From: Coenobita brevimanus
Lineage: Eukaryota > Arthropoda > Malacostraca > Decapoda > Coenobitidae
NCBI GenBank assembly: GCA_032717465.1
Contig: CM064655.1
Span: 22,972,603-23,036,602, forward strand
Direction of reading: 5' to 3'
Length of the DNA: 64,000 nt
The notes under the pieces were generated by a model. The model ran no database searches, was not told where the DNA came from, and saw nothing but the letters and a program-made list of their open reading frames with translations. Position numbers and translations under genes: made by a program. Of the stretch, positions 12,752 to 25,074 are shown piece by piece; position 1 is the first letter of the stretch, and each line of letters opens with the position of its first letter.

Positions 12752-12969
12752 ACAAGCGGTACAGTCTCTCTATGAAGTAACGAGTCAACACGTTTCACAC
12801 TCTAGCCAGCCTCTCGTTGTTGGGTTATCACTAATTTCTCGGGTTTGTGACAAGGAAAGTGTGGTGTGTTCATTATTCTGACATGATACCACGTCATGAA
12901 GTAATCCTGCATCATTTGCCAGGAGTTATGGGCGTTCTAACAGGGAAAAAAAGGCCCTAACTAAACAAT

Positions 12970-13292
12970 TGGAGGGGATGGATGGGTGGAAGGGGATGGG
13001 TGGGTGAGTGAGGTTGATGGGTGGGGATGGATGGATGAGTCGAAGGCAGGGGATGGGTGGGTGAGTGTGGTTGATGGATGGGGATGGATGGATGGGAGGA
13101 GATGGGTGGATGAGTGTGGTTGATGGATGGGTAGCAAGGGATGGATGGTTGTGGTTGATGGGTGGGCGGAAGGGAATGAGTGGGTGACAGAGACTGTGTG
13201 GGTGTGGGTGACGGAGGTTTGGGAGGTCCTGGCTGATGGGTGGATGACAGGGGATGGGTGGATGACAGGGGATAGGTGGATGGGTGTGGTTA
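12970..13292 (+). repeat. G-rich minisatellite built on GGATGGGTGG
   Basis: Irregular tandem repeats of GGATGG, GGGTGGATGAGTG and TGTGGTTGATGG words. G is concentrated on the plus strand and C is nearly absent. The minus-strand open frame across it is a proline/histidine repeat artefact. Confidence 0.8.
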
Positions 13293-15795
13293 CTGACGCC
13301 TGACGTCAGCAAGATCCGTGTCTAGTTTTCCCCGTTGCTCCCCCCAAAAAAGAAACCCGACAGCTCTGTCATCCGTGTTTTTACAGTCGTATTTCAGTGG
13401 TGTCAAAAAATATAAAGATGAAAATCAAGAAGAGCAAAAAGGAATGAGTCTTTGTTACTACCAGGTAACTTTTGTCAAGAGGTCTGTGTGTTGGCTAAAT
13501 TACTGTGCAACTTCAAATGGGGGACTCTGACATTCGAGCTTTCAAAATTAATTCAAGATGTCGGAGGAAGTTACATGAAATATCTTGAAAAAAAATCGTC
13601 TCCATTACTTTAATAAATAAAGTAAATAAATAAATAAATACGGAACTCAAAAACGAAGTATTTTTAAGTTATATATACGATGCTAAGGACAAAAAATTGT
13701 AATAAAAATCAAGAATAAACTACAAAAAAGAATAACTTTGATATCTAATGCTTCAGTTTATTTCTTATGTGGCCAAAGTGCACAAAATTTGAGAGCTCTT
13801 ATTCCAGATGTTCCAACATAAATTACAAAATGCCGCAGTAGGTAAGTGAAAGTAAAAGTCATAAGAAACAAAAATTGACATCCAAGGTTTGAATATCGCT
13901 TTAATTAGGCCAACGTACATAAATTAAATGAAAAAACATATCAATTTTCGCCTGTTATGGAAAAAATTCAGAACATATGTTGTTTCAGTTTATTTATAGT
14001 GACACCATACCAAGTAAACTTGACTGAATAATATGAGCAGAGCAAAAAATACATGTACAAACTCTGACACTTGTGGTATTAAAATAATCCCCCAAATTAA
14101 AGATTAAGGAAGTCAGAGTCTAAGTGATGATTAACTCCTCAAGCCCCGGGAGGTCACTTACTCTAATATTTATCTCGCTTCTGCCAGACAATTTCTCTCA
14201 AGGCATCCTCTAGTGCTGAAGGGATTAATGTTAGATGTGTAGGCTTCATCTAACCCCTTCACTTTCCCCAGACTAAATAAAATCGTCTGAATGTAGCAAA
14301 AAATTAACCTTAAAAGAGTACATCATTATCGTGAAATGTTGAAAGAAACAGAACTTTAAGACTTGGGAATTTCATTATTTTTCCCTCAACCTTAAAATAT
14401 AAAAATTGATGAAAAAATTTGAATGAAACAACTACATTCAGTTTACCCCCACTCTGTAATCTACAATGAATGAGATTATAATATTTTCCCTATGAAGCCA
14501 GAACAATCAATTAAAAGAGAGCAGAACGAAAAAAACAAATTGCTACAATAATGAGTATCAGTTTGTAATGATGTACGAAGCAAAAAGGAGAGAACAAACC
14601 AGTGAACTCTGACATCTGTGGTTTCACTCTCCTTTCCCACGATACCTCAAGTGTGTATAGCAATCTGCAGTAAACATGAAGACACATAATATTGGTTGTG
14701 TTAAATGAAATAGGATAAATATTAATAGTTTTCTACGATAATGCCGTCAGCAGCGTGGCTGTCATTATCATCGTCATCATCGTAATTATCACCTTTATCT
14801 CCATCCTGTTAATACTCATCCTCATCATTGTCATCATCCTCTTAATCATCATCATCATCATCATCATCATTATCATTCCAACCCGACCTCCCGCCTGAAA
14901 GCTGGATTGAGGTGAGATGCAGGAACACAGAAAAAAGTTGTATAAATGAGAGCGAGCTAACAAAGTCCACGCCCAGCGGAAAAGAGTCACACAGTCATTC
15001 ACACATCATTCAATCTTTCACAGTCCTGACCCCACCTCATAAGTAAAATCATATACAAGTGCATCTATAATTTTTTGCTTTCCTTACAGATACACGTCAC
15101 ATACACCTGAGTCACTGCGTCGACTGCCAGTTATAAAAAGAGATGTGAAATCCTTGTCATGCGCCTCTCCATACTTCATTCACTTATTCCTTGCCAAAAT
15201 ATGCAGACTCAACTTAAAATCATGAAGAAGACAAGTGAATCACTAAGCACAAAAATAAATAAATGAAAGAAATGACATCTATGACATCTGTAGCTTTAAA
15301 ATTTTTTCTCCTGACGCCGAAGTGACATCAAAACAAAACAATTCGAACAAGGTAGGAATCCTCATTGCCGCAGTAATATATGAAGCAGTTAACCCTTTCA
15401 TTCAGGTGACGTGTTTTACTGAATGACTCTCCCTGCTTCCAAACGATTTTTTTCAGTTTGGAAAAAGTTCTTGAAGTGGAGGGGTAATGGAAGGCTATTT
15501 TTTTTTTTTACAATTATTAACTTTTTTCTTTTTTTCAAACCGACTGGAGTTTGATCGGTCGGAATTTCCCAAATTTACCTTTCCAGATAAAAAAAGCTTT
15601 AGTTAAATACATTAGTGTGGAGAGAGCGAGACTAAAACAGAAAATAAGTCACGGAATTGAAAGGGTGAATAAATACGAACGGCTTTAAAAATCCCCTCCC
15701 CCCCAACACGAACTAAATTAAAGGTGACATGGCTGGAAAATATAGACCAGGTAGTGTCCTAAATTAACCCAAACACCTGACACCCCTGGCCTGAA
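13293..15795. other. Unassigned AT-rich sequence
   Basis: Holds AATA repeats near 13615-13640 and an ATC-rich stretch at about 14760-14875. Copies of the AGACGATTTT-type motif lie near 14275 and 15440. No open frame has recognisable protein character. Confidence 0.5.
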
Positions 15796-17111
15796 TGTTA
15801 GGACTCCATATTATAATTACAAATCATAATAGATAAATAGATGAATAGATAGATAGTGAGACAGATAGAAGCAGGAAGTCAGATGATGAGAAGGTATTGT
15901 GTCTGCGAGAATCGAGCAATGCTAAACATGCTTACACACTCTTAACTCAAGGAATGCTTTATAGGCACACGACAGCGCCTCGTGACCATACACACACATA
16001 CACACATACGCACACACAGGCTTCTAGAACTTTCCAACCACAGTGTAACACACGTGACACGACCCCTGCTACACCAGAATTTAGGAAGCAGAGGCAGAAG
16101 GAAGCTAGCCATAGAACAGGCAGGTAGTAGGGAGAAAGGCTTAGCAACTTGGAAGAGAGAGAGAGAAAGCGAGACAGGGAGGTAGCTAGAGGGACTCTAC
16201 TTGTACTTCACTCATGTGTGAGAGACTTTGTTAATATTCCAAGACAAATAAAAATAGTCCCATACTATTCTTTACCTCTCCTGTCATTGAATGGCAAAGG
16301 GAACCAAGATTTTCTACTTACAAAACTACTCAAGTATAACAACCGCTTGTCCACAAGTTCAATATATATACGAAACTCCACTACAAGTTTATACAAAGTT
16401 TATTTAAGACATTTGGTAGCAGCGAACGTATACAAATCTCGTCTTCGAATCAACAGTGAATTTCTACAAAAGCAGTCGACACTCTACAAGATTAGCTTCT
16501 GTTCTACAATGAAATCCTACAAAATACAAGCCCACGAGTGTACAATTGATTCTTCATTATGAAGAGTGAAAAAAAAAAAAACTCTCAACCAACAACTCAC
16601 AACCAGCTCCTGACAGTTCTCACCAACCTCCCCTCCATCTCCACGATCATCATGCTGATGTAGAAGTGATCACACGACGCCTTGCCAGTAGTACTGATAC
16701 AAGCAATCTTGCAATTTCTACGACGAACCAACGAACTACAACCATCTACAATCAACTACAAGTAACAACTCTACGAGTCGTCTGTATAATTTTCTACACG
16801 CACCTACAAGTAGCGGCAGTCTTCATCCCACAACGAGTAAATCACAAGAAAAAAGGACCGAGAATACATCAAGAAAGAAAAACAAAACAAACAAACGAAG
16901 AGTGAGATACGACTCACAACTCACAACCACCAGGCCTCACCCTCCTCTCTCTGTTACATCCACCCAACCTCCACCGCTGACGCAGGAGTGAAGAGGTCAA
17001 GACAACGAAGCGAATACCAAGCCCATATTCACATCTCATCTTACTCACTCTTCTTCACTCAAGTTACTCAGCACTACTCATTTACTCACCACAGCTACCA
17101 GTGTGAGAAGT
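15796..17111 (+). repeat. Left 1.3-kb direct repeat
   Basis: It matches 27149-28467 closely by eye apart from scattered substitutions and small indels (for example, the right copy lacks about 10 bp near 15935). It carries GATAGATA and CACATA microsatellites and many CTACAA words. It lacks the terminal TATGGAGTCCTAACA found on the right copy. Confidence 0.8.
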
Positions 17112-18067
17112 CGACGACACCATACGTATCAACGTGTGTCCGACACCCCACAACACGTCAATCACCCCGTGAAGGACAACGCTATCACCACGTGCAACAC
17201 CACTCACACCATTCCCACCACGGTAAAAATTAGTGAGTTACATAGTTACTTCATTTATACGATACACAGTGATAGACAACACATTTTGCACAAACATATA
17301 AAACGTGCTGTATAGTTACAACTTAAATACATATACCTACTTCAATTATCTTCATAATTCAATCATTAAATACTTGCACCAACAATAAATATTCAACACT
17401 GTATATATTCATTCATTTATTATAGCATTTATTTACTACCAACGAGTGTTACCATTTATACCTACATAAAATACGTGTTGCATACATACAGCTATACATT
17501 ATTACATCTACAAAGTAATAAAGAAAATATACCTTCACAGTTACTCAGTGAACGATTAAAAGAACTGTATTAAACATTTATTAATTAAAGCTACCTTGTG
17601 GAAACAGATAAATTAAGTTACAAGGAAAACCAGAAAAAAAAAAAAATGGCCAACACAAATGACGTTAGCAAGACTGAACAACTTGAACACAATCGTGAAG
17701 ACAATGATTTCCACACAGTGCTGACACATATATTGCCCACGATAGGTACAAGTGAACAACAAGTCAGTGTATATAGTTAATACTGTATATAGTGTATATA
17801 TATTTTTTATATAAAATAACAAAATATGGGACTATATAATATCATTTTCAGTAACATCTGTGCAATATAAACTAAACCTTAAAAAAAGGGTCCCTAAGGG
17901 AATTAGCCAGCAATTATGTAACCATGAACAACACAGAAGAAGCGTAGATAAACGAAGAAAAACAAACTATAGAAAATCAATACATACAAAAAAAAAAAAG
18001 AAAGAAAGAAAGAAAGAAAATAGAAAGAAATAAGGTAAGATCACATAACAAACAAATGAAAATAAGT
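17112..18067 (+). other. Interior of outer element, left part
   Basis: Mostly AT-rich and non-coding. A 44-codon frame from an ATG at 17646 (MANTNDVSKTEQLEHN onward, to a TAA ending at 17780) has protein-like composition but matches nothing I know. It could be the remnant start of a gag. An AAAG microsatellite lies at about 17988-18018. Confidence 0.35.
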
Positions 18068-18072
18068 GTAAG
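18068..18072. repeat. Target-site duplication GTAAG (left copy)
   Basis: Identical to 25983-25987 on the other side of the BEL element. Confidence 0.9.
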
Positions 18073-18984
18073 TGTGAAAAATGTTGAGTAATTCTAGTAA
18101 ACAAATCGGGGCCCTCTTTCTGGGCACCAAAATGTGAGAAATGTTTAATGTATCCAAGTCGGTATCCCTGCCGGGACACCGCTATGCAAGAATTTTCTCG
18201 GTACACAACTCGTAGGTCGTTACCTTCCCTAAAGTTGTCTAAGTAAATCAAACAAGTCTCATAGAGTTAGGTGAAACGTAATTAAATTTAACTCACCTAC
18301 AATACTATCTTCTAATCTATCTCTTCGCTAATCCCCCCTTGAATTGGCCAATTCGTAAAGGTTACTTAGCTATATGAAGAGGGAGTGATTGTTAACCGAT
18401 GACGATGAGGCTGCTTGGTATAGTTGCTTGGGAAAGCAAGAGTCCTTATGGTGTGTATGTACAACCTTGCTAACTCCACGAGAGCTAGGAGCAGAGTGAG
18501 AACGCGGCAAGCCCCAACACTTTCATTGCATTGTGGGTTGCCAACTCTTATTTAATTACAGTACTAAATACAGTTAAATTACATCATAATATGTACAGGG
18601 CAAATCTAACAAATTAATCTAGTTCCACTTAAACTAAAGTTAGACCAAATATTCCCTTTAACTATGTAAATATGTTAATTCCACATCTGCCTTAACAGAG
18701 GAATCTTTCCCTGCTTGCCGCATCACCTATCGCGCAGACGCAGCTTAGGTCAGTGGAAAATACCACATAATTACATGTTTTTACAATGCATAGTTGTCCA
18801 CGGGGGTTAAATGCAGTAGCATTTAATTTATCAATAACAAGGAATTATTAAAGAGAACGTCGTTTCTGGGTTATTAAAACCACTTGAATAATTAACAACA
18901 GTCTCTACATCCTCTGCCTTTAACCAGGGATAACTATGATAAATTTAGAGAGCGCAACTGCTCTGGGGGAAAATATTTCCCACA
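18073..18984 (-). repeat. BEL 3' LTR (left)
   Basis: 912 bp, near-identical to 25075-25982. It begins TGTGAAAAATGTT on the plus strand and ends ATTTCCCACA. It carries an internal GGGCACCAAAATGTGAGAAA that resembles the primer-site/LTR junction of the other end. Confidence 0.95.
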
Positions 18985-19016
18985 GTTTTGGGGCCGGCGG
19001 AAAATGATACATTGTA

Positions 19017-22000
19017 TCATGTAATATGACCCTTAGCCAAGAGTTCCCTCCATAGTTCTTGAGAACCCTGTGCTGCGGCCCTACTAGGTCGCGCCTCTTG
19101 ACCCGTTTGATCTTCATCATTCTCTGAATCCGGAGTGGCTGCTAACTCAAGGGGTACCAGTTTATCAATAGTTTTTATACTGGTATGTCCCCTGCATTTT
19201 ATTTTTACGAGTCTCAGCACCCCTTCAGAATCTGGGTGTGTGGAGATCACTTTAGCTAATGGCCACTGGGATCTTGGCTGTTCAGTCTTCACTAAGACCA
19301 CATCTCCTATGTTAATAACTGATTTGTTGCTGGCAGCTTGAGCTCCATAAAACCTCTCGTGTAGGCTCAAAAGATACTCTTCGCTCCAATGTCTATTCCA
19401 TGTATCCAGCACCCTTTTCAGACGTTGATATCCCTCCCGAAGGTGTTGTCCTAAATCATTAGTTTCTATGTTAGGATCATCAACTTCTTCCTGGATATCC
19501 ACACAAGGCATCGGATGGAGCTTCCTGCCATGTAACATGTGAGCCGGTGTTAAGGCCTCTAGCGAGTCGCTAGTGTCATCTTGATAAGTCAGAGGTCTAT
19601 TATTAATCCTGGCTTCAATTTCAGTTATTACTGTTCTTAAATCTTCTCTCGTGATCTTAGTTCTATGTAATGTTTTCCTCAGGCAGTTCTTGACAATACC
19701 AATCATTCTTTCGGTAAATCCATTTTGCCATGGAGCTCTTGGAGCTGTGAACTGCCAAATACAATTTCGGATTCCCAGCGCCTACTTAACCTTTGGGTCT
19801 TTCATTATGTTCAACAGTAAGGGTGATGCTCCAACGAAATTAGTTCCGTTGTCGCTTATTAACTTACCAGGACAAGACTTTCTAGCGGCATATCTGTGAA
19901 AGACATTGAGGAATGTCTCTGAGCTTAGGTCTTCCGCTAGTTCTAGATGGACTGCCCTTGTGTAGGCACAAGTAAATAAACAAATGTAAACTTTATGGGG
20001 AGTTTCCTCACCCGTAACAGTTATAGCCCCTGTGTAGTCCACTCCTGTTATATGGAAGGGCCGACTTATGTTCACCCTATCCTTCGGTAGGGCTGGTGGT
20101 CCTGGGTAGATATAAGGTCGCTGCTCATACCTCCTACAGATGATGCAGTTTTTGAGATATTTTTTAATAACCTGTCTACCCTTAGGAATCCAGTACCTTT
20201 CCCGAATCTGGGCTAAGGTCTGCGGTACACCTCCATGGAGAGTGGAATCATGGGCTTCCTTTATAATAAGTTGTACAAAGCATCCACTCTTAGGTAATAA
20301 AATGGGATGTTTGGTTTGGATGGGCAAGTCAGCCTTTACCAATCGGCCTCGACATCTTATCAGACCCTTTCCGTCTAAGAACAAGCCTAAATTCTTCATC
20401 AGCTTATTCCCTTTTCCAGTGTCTTGGCCTAAAAGTTTATATATTTCCCCGTAAGAATTTCTTTGTACTCTTTTCAGCCAGTATTCTAGGGGATCTAATT
20501 TCTGAAACCCCACCTTTTTATTCAAAAATTCAACAACCAATTTAGTAGTATTTAGAAGTTGTCTTATTGATGAGAATCGGCTGATGTCAATTACTTCTGG
20601 CTCAGGTACTACAGGATCCAAGTTCACTACACTAACCTCGGCAATACTGTACTGTTTCTGTTCAGGCCAATCCTTAGTGAGTAACCATTTAGGACCTTTA
20701 AACCACAAGTTATCTTTGATCAGTCTCCTTACGGTCGAACCTCTCGAGAGCAGATCAGCTGGATTTTGTTTGGAGGACACATGCATGAATTTAAATTTGG
20801 AAGACAGCTCTTTAATAGTCTTCACTCTATTACGGACGAAAGGAATTTTGCTGTCTTACTTCCCTATCCAGTAAAGACAAATCTCACTGTCAGTCCATAT
20901 GTAAATATCCTCAAACTGAGTATCAAGAGTAGTGGTTATATACCTGGCCAATTTAGTTCCTACTTCTATGGAAGCCAATTCCATTTGAGGTAGGGTTCTT
21001 TCTTTAATTGGCGCAACTCTGGACATTATAATCTTACTATCCTCTCCTGTTGCACAATAAGCTACTGCTCCATAGGCCCTTTGAGAAGCATCACAAAATA
21101 TGTGTAAGTGCGACTTCTCATTACTGTTTATTTTCCTGGGAATACATATGCTTGATGTAGTTTCAAACTCCTTTCTAACCTGTTCCCATTGTTCCACATA
21201 TGTCTCACCTAATTCAGTGTCCCAGTCTAACTTTTCTCGCCAAGCCTCCTGTACTAAACATTTGCCCCTAATAACTATAGGACTGACAAATCCTAATGGG
21301 TCAAATAGCTTGGAAACCTGACTTAACAAGGACCTCTTGGTGAGAGTGAAATCAGAGAACTTAATTGGTTTCAAATTTATTACATCAGCTGTTGTATCCC
21401 AGTTAAGACCTAACACATTTTGAGTTTTGGGAATGTCAAAATCTGGATAGTCCTCTTGTATTTTATTCCTCAAAAGCGGTGAATTTGTATTCCAGCTCTG
21501 TAACGGCAAATTTGCCTTCCCACATTCGGAATTGGCTACTTCATAAGCCTTCAAAGCTTCCGATTCTGTGTCAGCAACACCTTGCAAATAATCCATATAA
21601 AAAGCCTGCCCTATTTCTGGACATTTGGCATTTTCAAAATGATGCTTTAAAGTGTTGCAAAGTAGGAAAGGACTAGCGCAAGAGCCAAAGAGCACCGATC
21701 GGAAACAGTAAGTTTTCAATGGACTATCCTCATTTTGAGGATCATGAGGCCAGAGGAATTTTGTAAATTTCCTATCCTCATCTCTCAGTCCTATTCTGAG
21801 AAAAGCCTTACTAATGTCTGCTGTGTAAGCGTAAGGTTTCTCTCTAAATCTTAGTAACACATTCCCTAACTTCTCTGTTAGTGTAGGTCCAGAGTATAGA
21901 CAATCGTTCAAGCTAGCTGATCCCTTGGACGCTTTACTACTACAGTTGAATACTATCCTTATGGGAGTGGTTACTGAATCCTTGCTTACAGCATGATGTG

Positions 22001-23080
22001 GTAAGTAGTGTCCTTCTTTGTGGTTAACAGGGTATTATACCTCTTCTATAAATTTATTCTTCAATTGATCCCTTATAATATTATCATATAGGATCAGATG
22101 TTCTGGTTTATCTCTCAACTTTCTTAGAAGAGAATTTAACTGAGCTTTAGCTGCTTGGTAATTTGTTGGTAACTCTGAATGGTTTAGTTTCCATGGTAAT
22201 CCTACCGATTACTGTCCATCCTTAAACTCCACAGACTGATTATACAAATCCAAAGTTATTTTATCTTCAGGGGTTGGTTCCTCAGAGTGTATACCTACAA
22301 TGTCTAGGTCCCACAGTTAGTGTACAGGTTCAATGTTTTCATCCAACAAGTCATTTATCTGAGTAGGTTCTAATTCTGCACCTATTCTAGCTACCATCAA
22401 TGACTGTGTGGGGGTAACAAAGACTGAGTCTACTAGTTTGGCCTCTCCTTTAACTTATTTTGGAAAAGGCAACTGACCCATAATAAGGTTACCTCCTGGA
22501 CTCTTGAACAACTGTACCTTATTCCTTTTGAAAGTCCTATGTAGGAATCTTCCACAATAATCAGAACCAATTATCATTTTTATGGGACCCACAGTATCTG
22601 ATTCAACATTCTGTTTAGCCAACTTTATCCCTGAGCTTTGTAGATGATCAGAGGTTTCCTTCAATCCCTTTATGTATATACTTGTCTCCATAGAATCAAG
22701 CACAGCTGCTGTTATACGGCATTTATATCTGCCTAATTGTATTACAGGTTTAACTAAATCAAAAGACTGAGCCTTCCTAGTTGTCAAGAATCCTGTAATG
22801 GCTAGATTTACCTTGCCGATAACTGGTAACTTTAATTTCTCCACAATGTCTGCAGAAATGAAAGTTTTCTGAGCACCCGTATCAAACAGGGTACATACCA
22901 ATTGGTTTCTATTCTCAAACAATACTTTCACATCTGCTGTTGGTACTGCAGCTGGCATTACTAATGGAGCATTCCCTTTTGCAATTGTCATATTGACGCT
23001 TGCAGGTTTAGGAACCTCAATTTTCATCCTAGGGCATAAAGCACTATGATGATGATCCTTTTTGCATTTAAAGCAGAGTT
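19017..23080 (-). pseudogene. pol: BEL pol: protease, reverse transcriptase, RNase H, integrase (broken)
   Basis: One reading frame runs through the whole region, interrupted by in-frame stops at 22455-22457, 22317-22319, 22209-22211, 22035-22037 and 20856-20858 (all TAA) and 19782-19784 (TAG). Protease: LFDTGAQKTFIS near 22875. Reverse transcriptase: open from about 21990; motifs TADISKAFLRI and FGSCASPFLLCNT are present. The catalytic box reads FYMDYLQG at about 21585-21610, so the second aspartate of YMDD is tyrosine. RNase H: FCDASQRAYGA, PQMELAS, IWTDSEI. Integrase: HHCC finger HDSTLHGG...CIICRRYE, D at GVDYTG, D at SDNGTNF, E in ERMIGIVKN. C-terminal DUF5641-like region ends at 19017. 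The missing catalytic aspartate and the stops both argue for an inactive copy. Confidence 0.92.
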
Positions 23081-24305
23081 AATTTAGTCTTACAGTCCGC
23101 GGCAGCATGTTCGGAGTTCATACAGATTATACAACACCCCAGTTCCTGAAGCTTCCCTACTCTAGAAGCATAATCAGGGTACTGTTGACAAGATACACTG
23201 GAATGTTGCTCACCACAAAAGACACAAACTTTCCTCTCTCTTACCATGGAAGGTTTTATTTCCTTAATATCCTCAGCATGTCTATTCCTTATCTTTAATA
23301 CTTTATCCTCGGCCTTTGTGGAGCTAAGGAAAGTACCTATCTCTTCTTTAGGCATATACCTAGTCTTCTGTGACTTAACTTTCCCAATCAGTTGGTTAGT
23401 GGGTTTTTTCTTTACTTCAGTCTTCTGTTTGACCTCAGTAGTGTTTAATGTTCCTTGCAAATGTTTACAGAGTTGCATCAAGCCTTCCTCTATCTCTTCA
23501 CAGGAGAAATTATCATTCTGGTACCTACCATACAAAGCATCCTTGGTTTTCGGTGGTAGCTTTAAGGATACAATTCTTGAAAGCACCCAATCTGATGTCT
23601 TAATATCTTCGTAAGTACCTAAGGCCCTTAATTTACAACTTATTGCAATTCTAAATTTTTGCAAGGAATCAAAATCGTGCCTAGGCGTGGGTAATTCTAT
23701 TAAAGCCTTTACTAAATGATTTATAATTTGTTCCCTGTCTTCGTAATTTTGTCTAAGGATGGTCAAAGCCACTTCATAGTTATTTTCTTCTACTGGTAAT
23801 TCTTTTATCAGTTGATATGGTGTTCCCTTGACCTGTCCTAACAAATACGTAAGTTTGGTGACTTTAGGGAGATCTGTTCTATCGTGTACCAAATATTTGA
23901 ACTGATCCCAGAAAGATTTCAGTTCTGTTCTCCATCAAATTCCGGAAGCGTTATTTGTGGTAAAACAGTTCTACTCTGCTGTGCCACAACTTGTGTTTCC
24001 CCGGCAGTGTCAGCTAATTCTGACTCTAGTGTCTTTACTACAGTTAAGTATTCTTCTAATTTGTCTTCAAACTTCGTAGTTTCTGACTCTAAGAGTTCCT
24101 TATTCTCAGCTTTTACTATAGCCGCTTCTAAAGTTAAGTAACTCTCTTCGTACTTACTCCATCGATCTTTCAGAATATTTAGGAGACTATTTATTCACTC
24201 CTTGGACAGAAGTATTTGGTCCAACGACTGGGTACAATCATTTATGGCTCTAGTTACCCATCCTGCCTTACTACTAGAAGATCTTTGCAATAAAGAAACA
24301 GACAT
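23068..24305 (-). pseudogene. gag: BEL gag (broken)
   Basis: Gag starts at an ATG (24303-24305) and runs to the zinc knuckles. A TGA lies at 24195-24197. A one-base loss near 23924 shifts the frame, and a second indel near 23080 restores it, so gag and pol were originally one frame, as is usual in BEL/Pao. A DUF1759-type gag domain spans about 23900-23450 (for example LIKELPVEENNYEVALTIL). Three cysteine-histidine knuckles follow: CVFCGEQHSSVSC, CIICMNSEHAAADC (CX2CX4HX4C) and a third CX2CX4HX4C knuckle whose codons sit just past the second frameshift. Three knuckles are typical of BEL/Pao. Role: capsid and RNA packaging. Confidence 0.9.
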
Positions 24306-24618
24306 GTTGACGGAGTTCTAATTTAATAATTTAATTATGAATTCCAACCACAATTTTACCTCAACTTAGTAATGATTTGATTATTTTAAATTTTGAAGAG
24401 GGTAGGGATTAAGTCCTCATTGTGCAAATTATCCCCTCTCCCAATTTCGTAATATTCATTACAGCTCAGCTAATTATTTAGTTTAATTTTGAGGAGTGTA
24501 GGGGTTAGGTCTATAATTTCAACCTATTCCCCAGGGTTATTAAACCTCTTGGGTTTTATTTCATCCCCACACTCAATTGCCAAAACACCCACATTCCCCG
24601 AGCTCAGAATTAATTACC
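24306..24618 (-). other. BEL leader between short ORF and gag
   Basis: Non-coding. It contains two similar GGGGATAA/TAGGG-rich segments. No splice or ribosome-entry signal could be identified. Confidence 0.5.
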
Positions 24619-25023
24619 TCAATACTCCATAGGCCCACCCATAGCTTGTACAGCATAGAACTCTCCTTTCTTATGTTCTACATAATTTATAAATTTCTGC
24701 AGAACCGCTTCCCTATCATGATGGTTCCAATGTATACCATCAGATTTCAACATTGCTTGGAAGGGCTTGGCATTAAAATGTATGAAATCCCTTCCCTTCC
24801 TGATCCGTTGCAACTTTCGGTTCACAGCTCTGCTAATTAATTTATATGTTCCATAACAAACTGGAGAGCCATATGGCAGGTTCCTTGGCTCGAGGAAGGT
24901 TATGGCTACTGAGGATTTACAAGAGCCCTCTATGGCTCCTACCACTGCTAAAATATTCTCCACTACTTCATTGCAACCGAACGTAGTAGTAGCTATGCCC
25001 ATTAAAAGCAACTTTAAACACAT
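24619..25023 (-). CDS. SGNH-hydrolase-like leader ORF of the BEL element (N-terminally short)
   Basis: An intact 134-codon frame starts about 50 nt inside the 5' LTR, directly after a TGA, and ends at TAA/TAG before gag. Residues around FGCNEVVENILAVVGAI fit the block-III region (GxN) of SGNH/GDSL hydrolases. Next comes a conserved-looking AITFLEPRNLP, then a basic stretch ending VNRKLQRI. Near residue 100, SDGIHWN fits block V (DxxH, the catalytic Asp and His). The nucleophile block (GDS/GHS) is not in this frame. An alternative frame just upstream reads FNGHSYYYVR, so an N-terminal part may have been lost or shifted. SGNH esterase domains are known in ORF1 of CR1-type LINEs; a role here (membrane or lipid interaction) would be speculation. 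It might also be a captured cellular fragment. Confidence 0.55.
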   Translation of the reverse strand: MCLKLLLMGIATTTFGCNEVVENILAVVGAIEGSCKSSVAITFLEPRNLPYGSPVCYGTYKLISRAVNRKLQRIRKGRDFIHFNAKPFQAMLKSDGIHWNHHDREAVLQKFINYVEHKKGEFYAVQAMGGPMEY

Positions 25024-25051
25024 TCAGCGCTCCGGCACACATCGGTTTTCC

Positions 25052-25070
25052 TCACTCGGTCGGGGCACCA
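25052..25070 (-). promoter_or_regulatory. BEL primer binding site
   Basis: On the minus strand the sequence after the 5' LTR reads TTTT then GGTGCCCCGACCGAGTGA preceded by T, that is TGG plus a complement of a tRNA 3' end. The spacer is 4 nt. I could not assign the tRNA with confidence. Confidence 0.65.
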
Positions 25071-25074
25071 AAAA

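Noticed and set aside
19017..23080. Reassigned or read-through stop codons in the BEL pol
   Set aside because: Stops occur with frameshifts and a lost catalytic residue, so ordinary decay is the simpler account.
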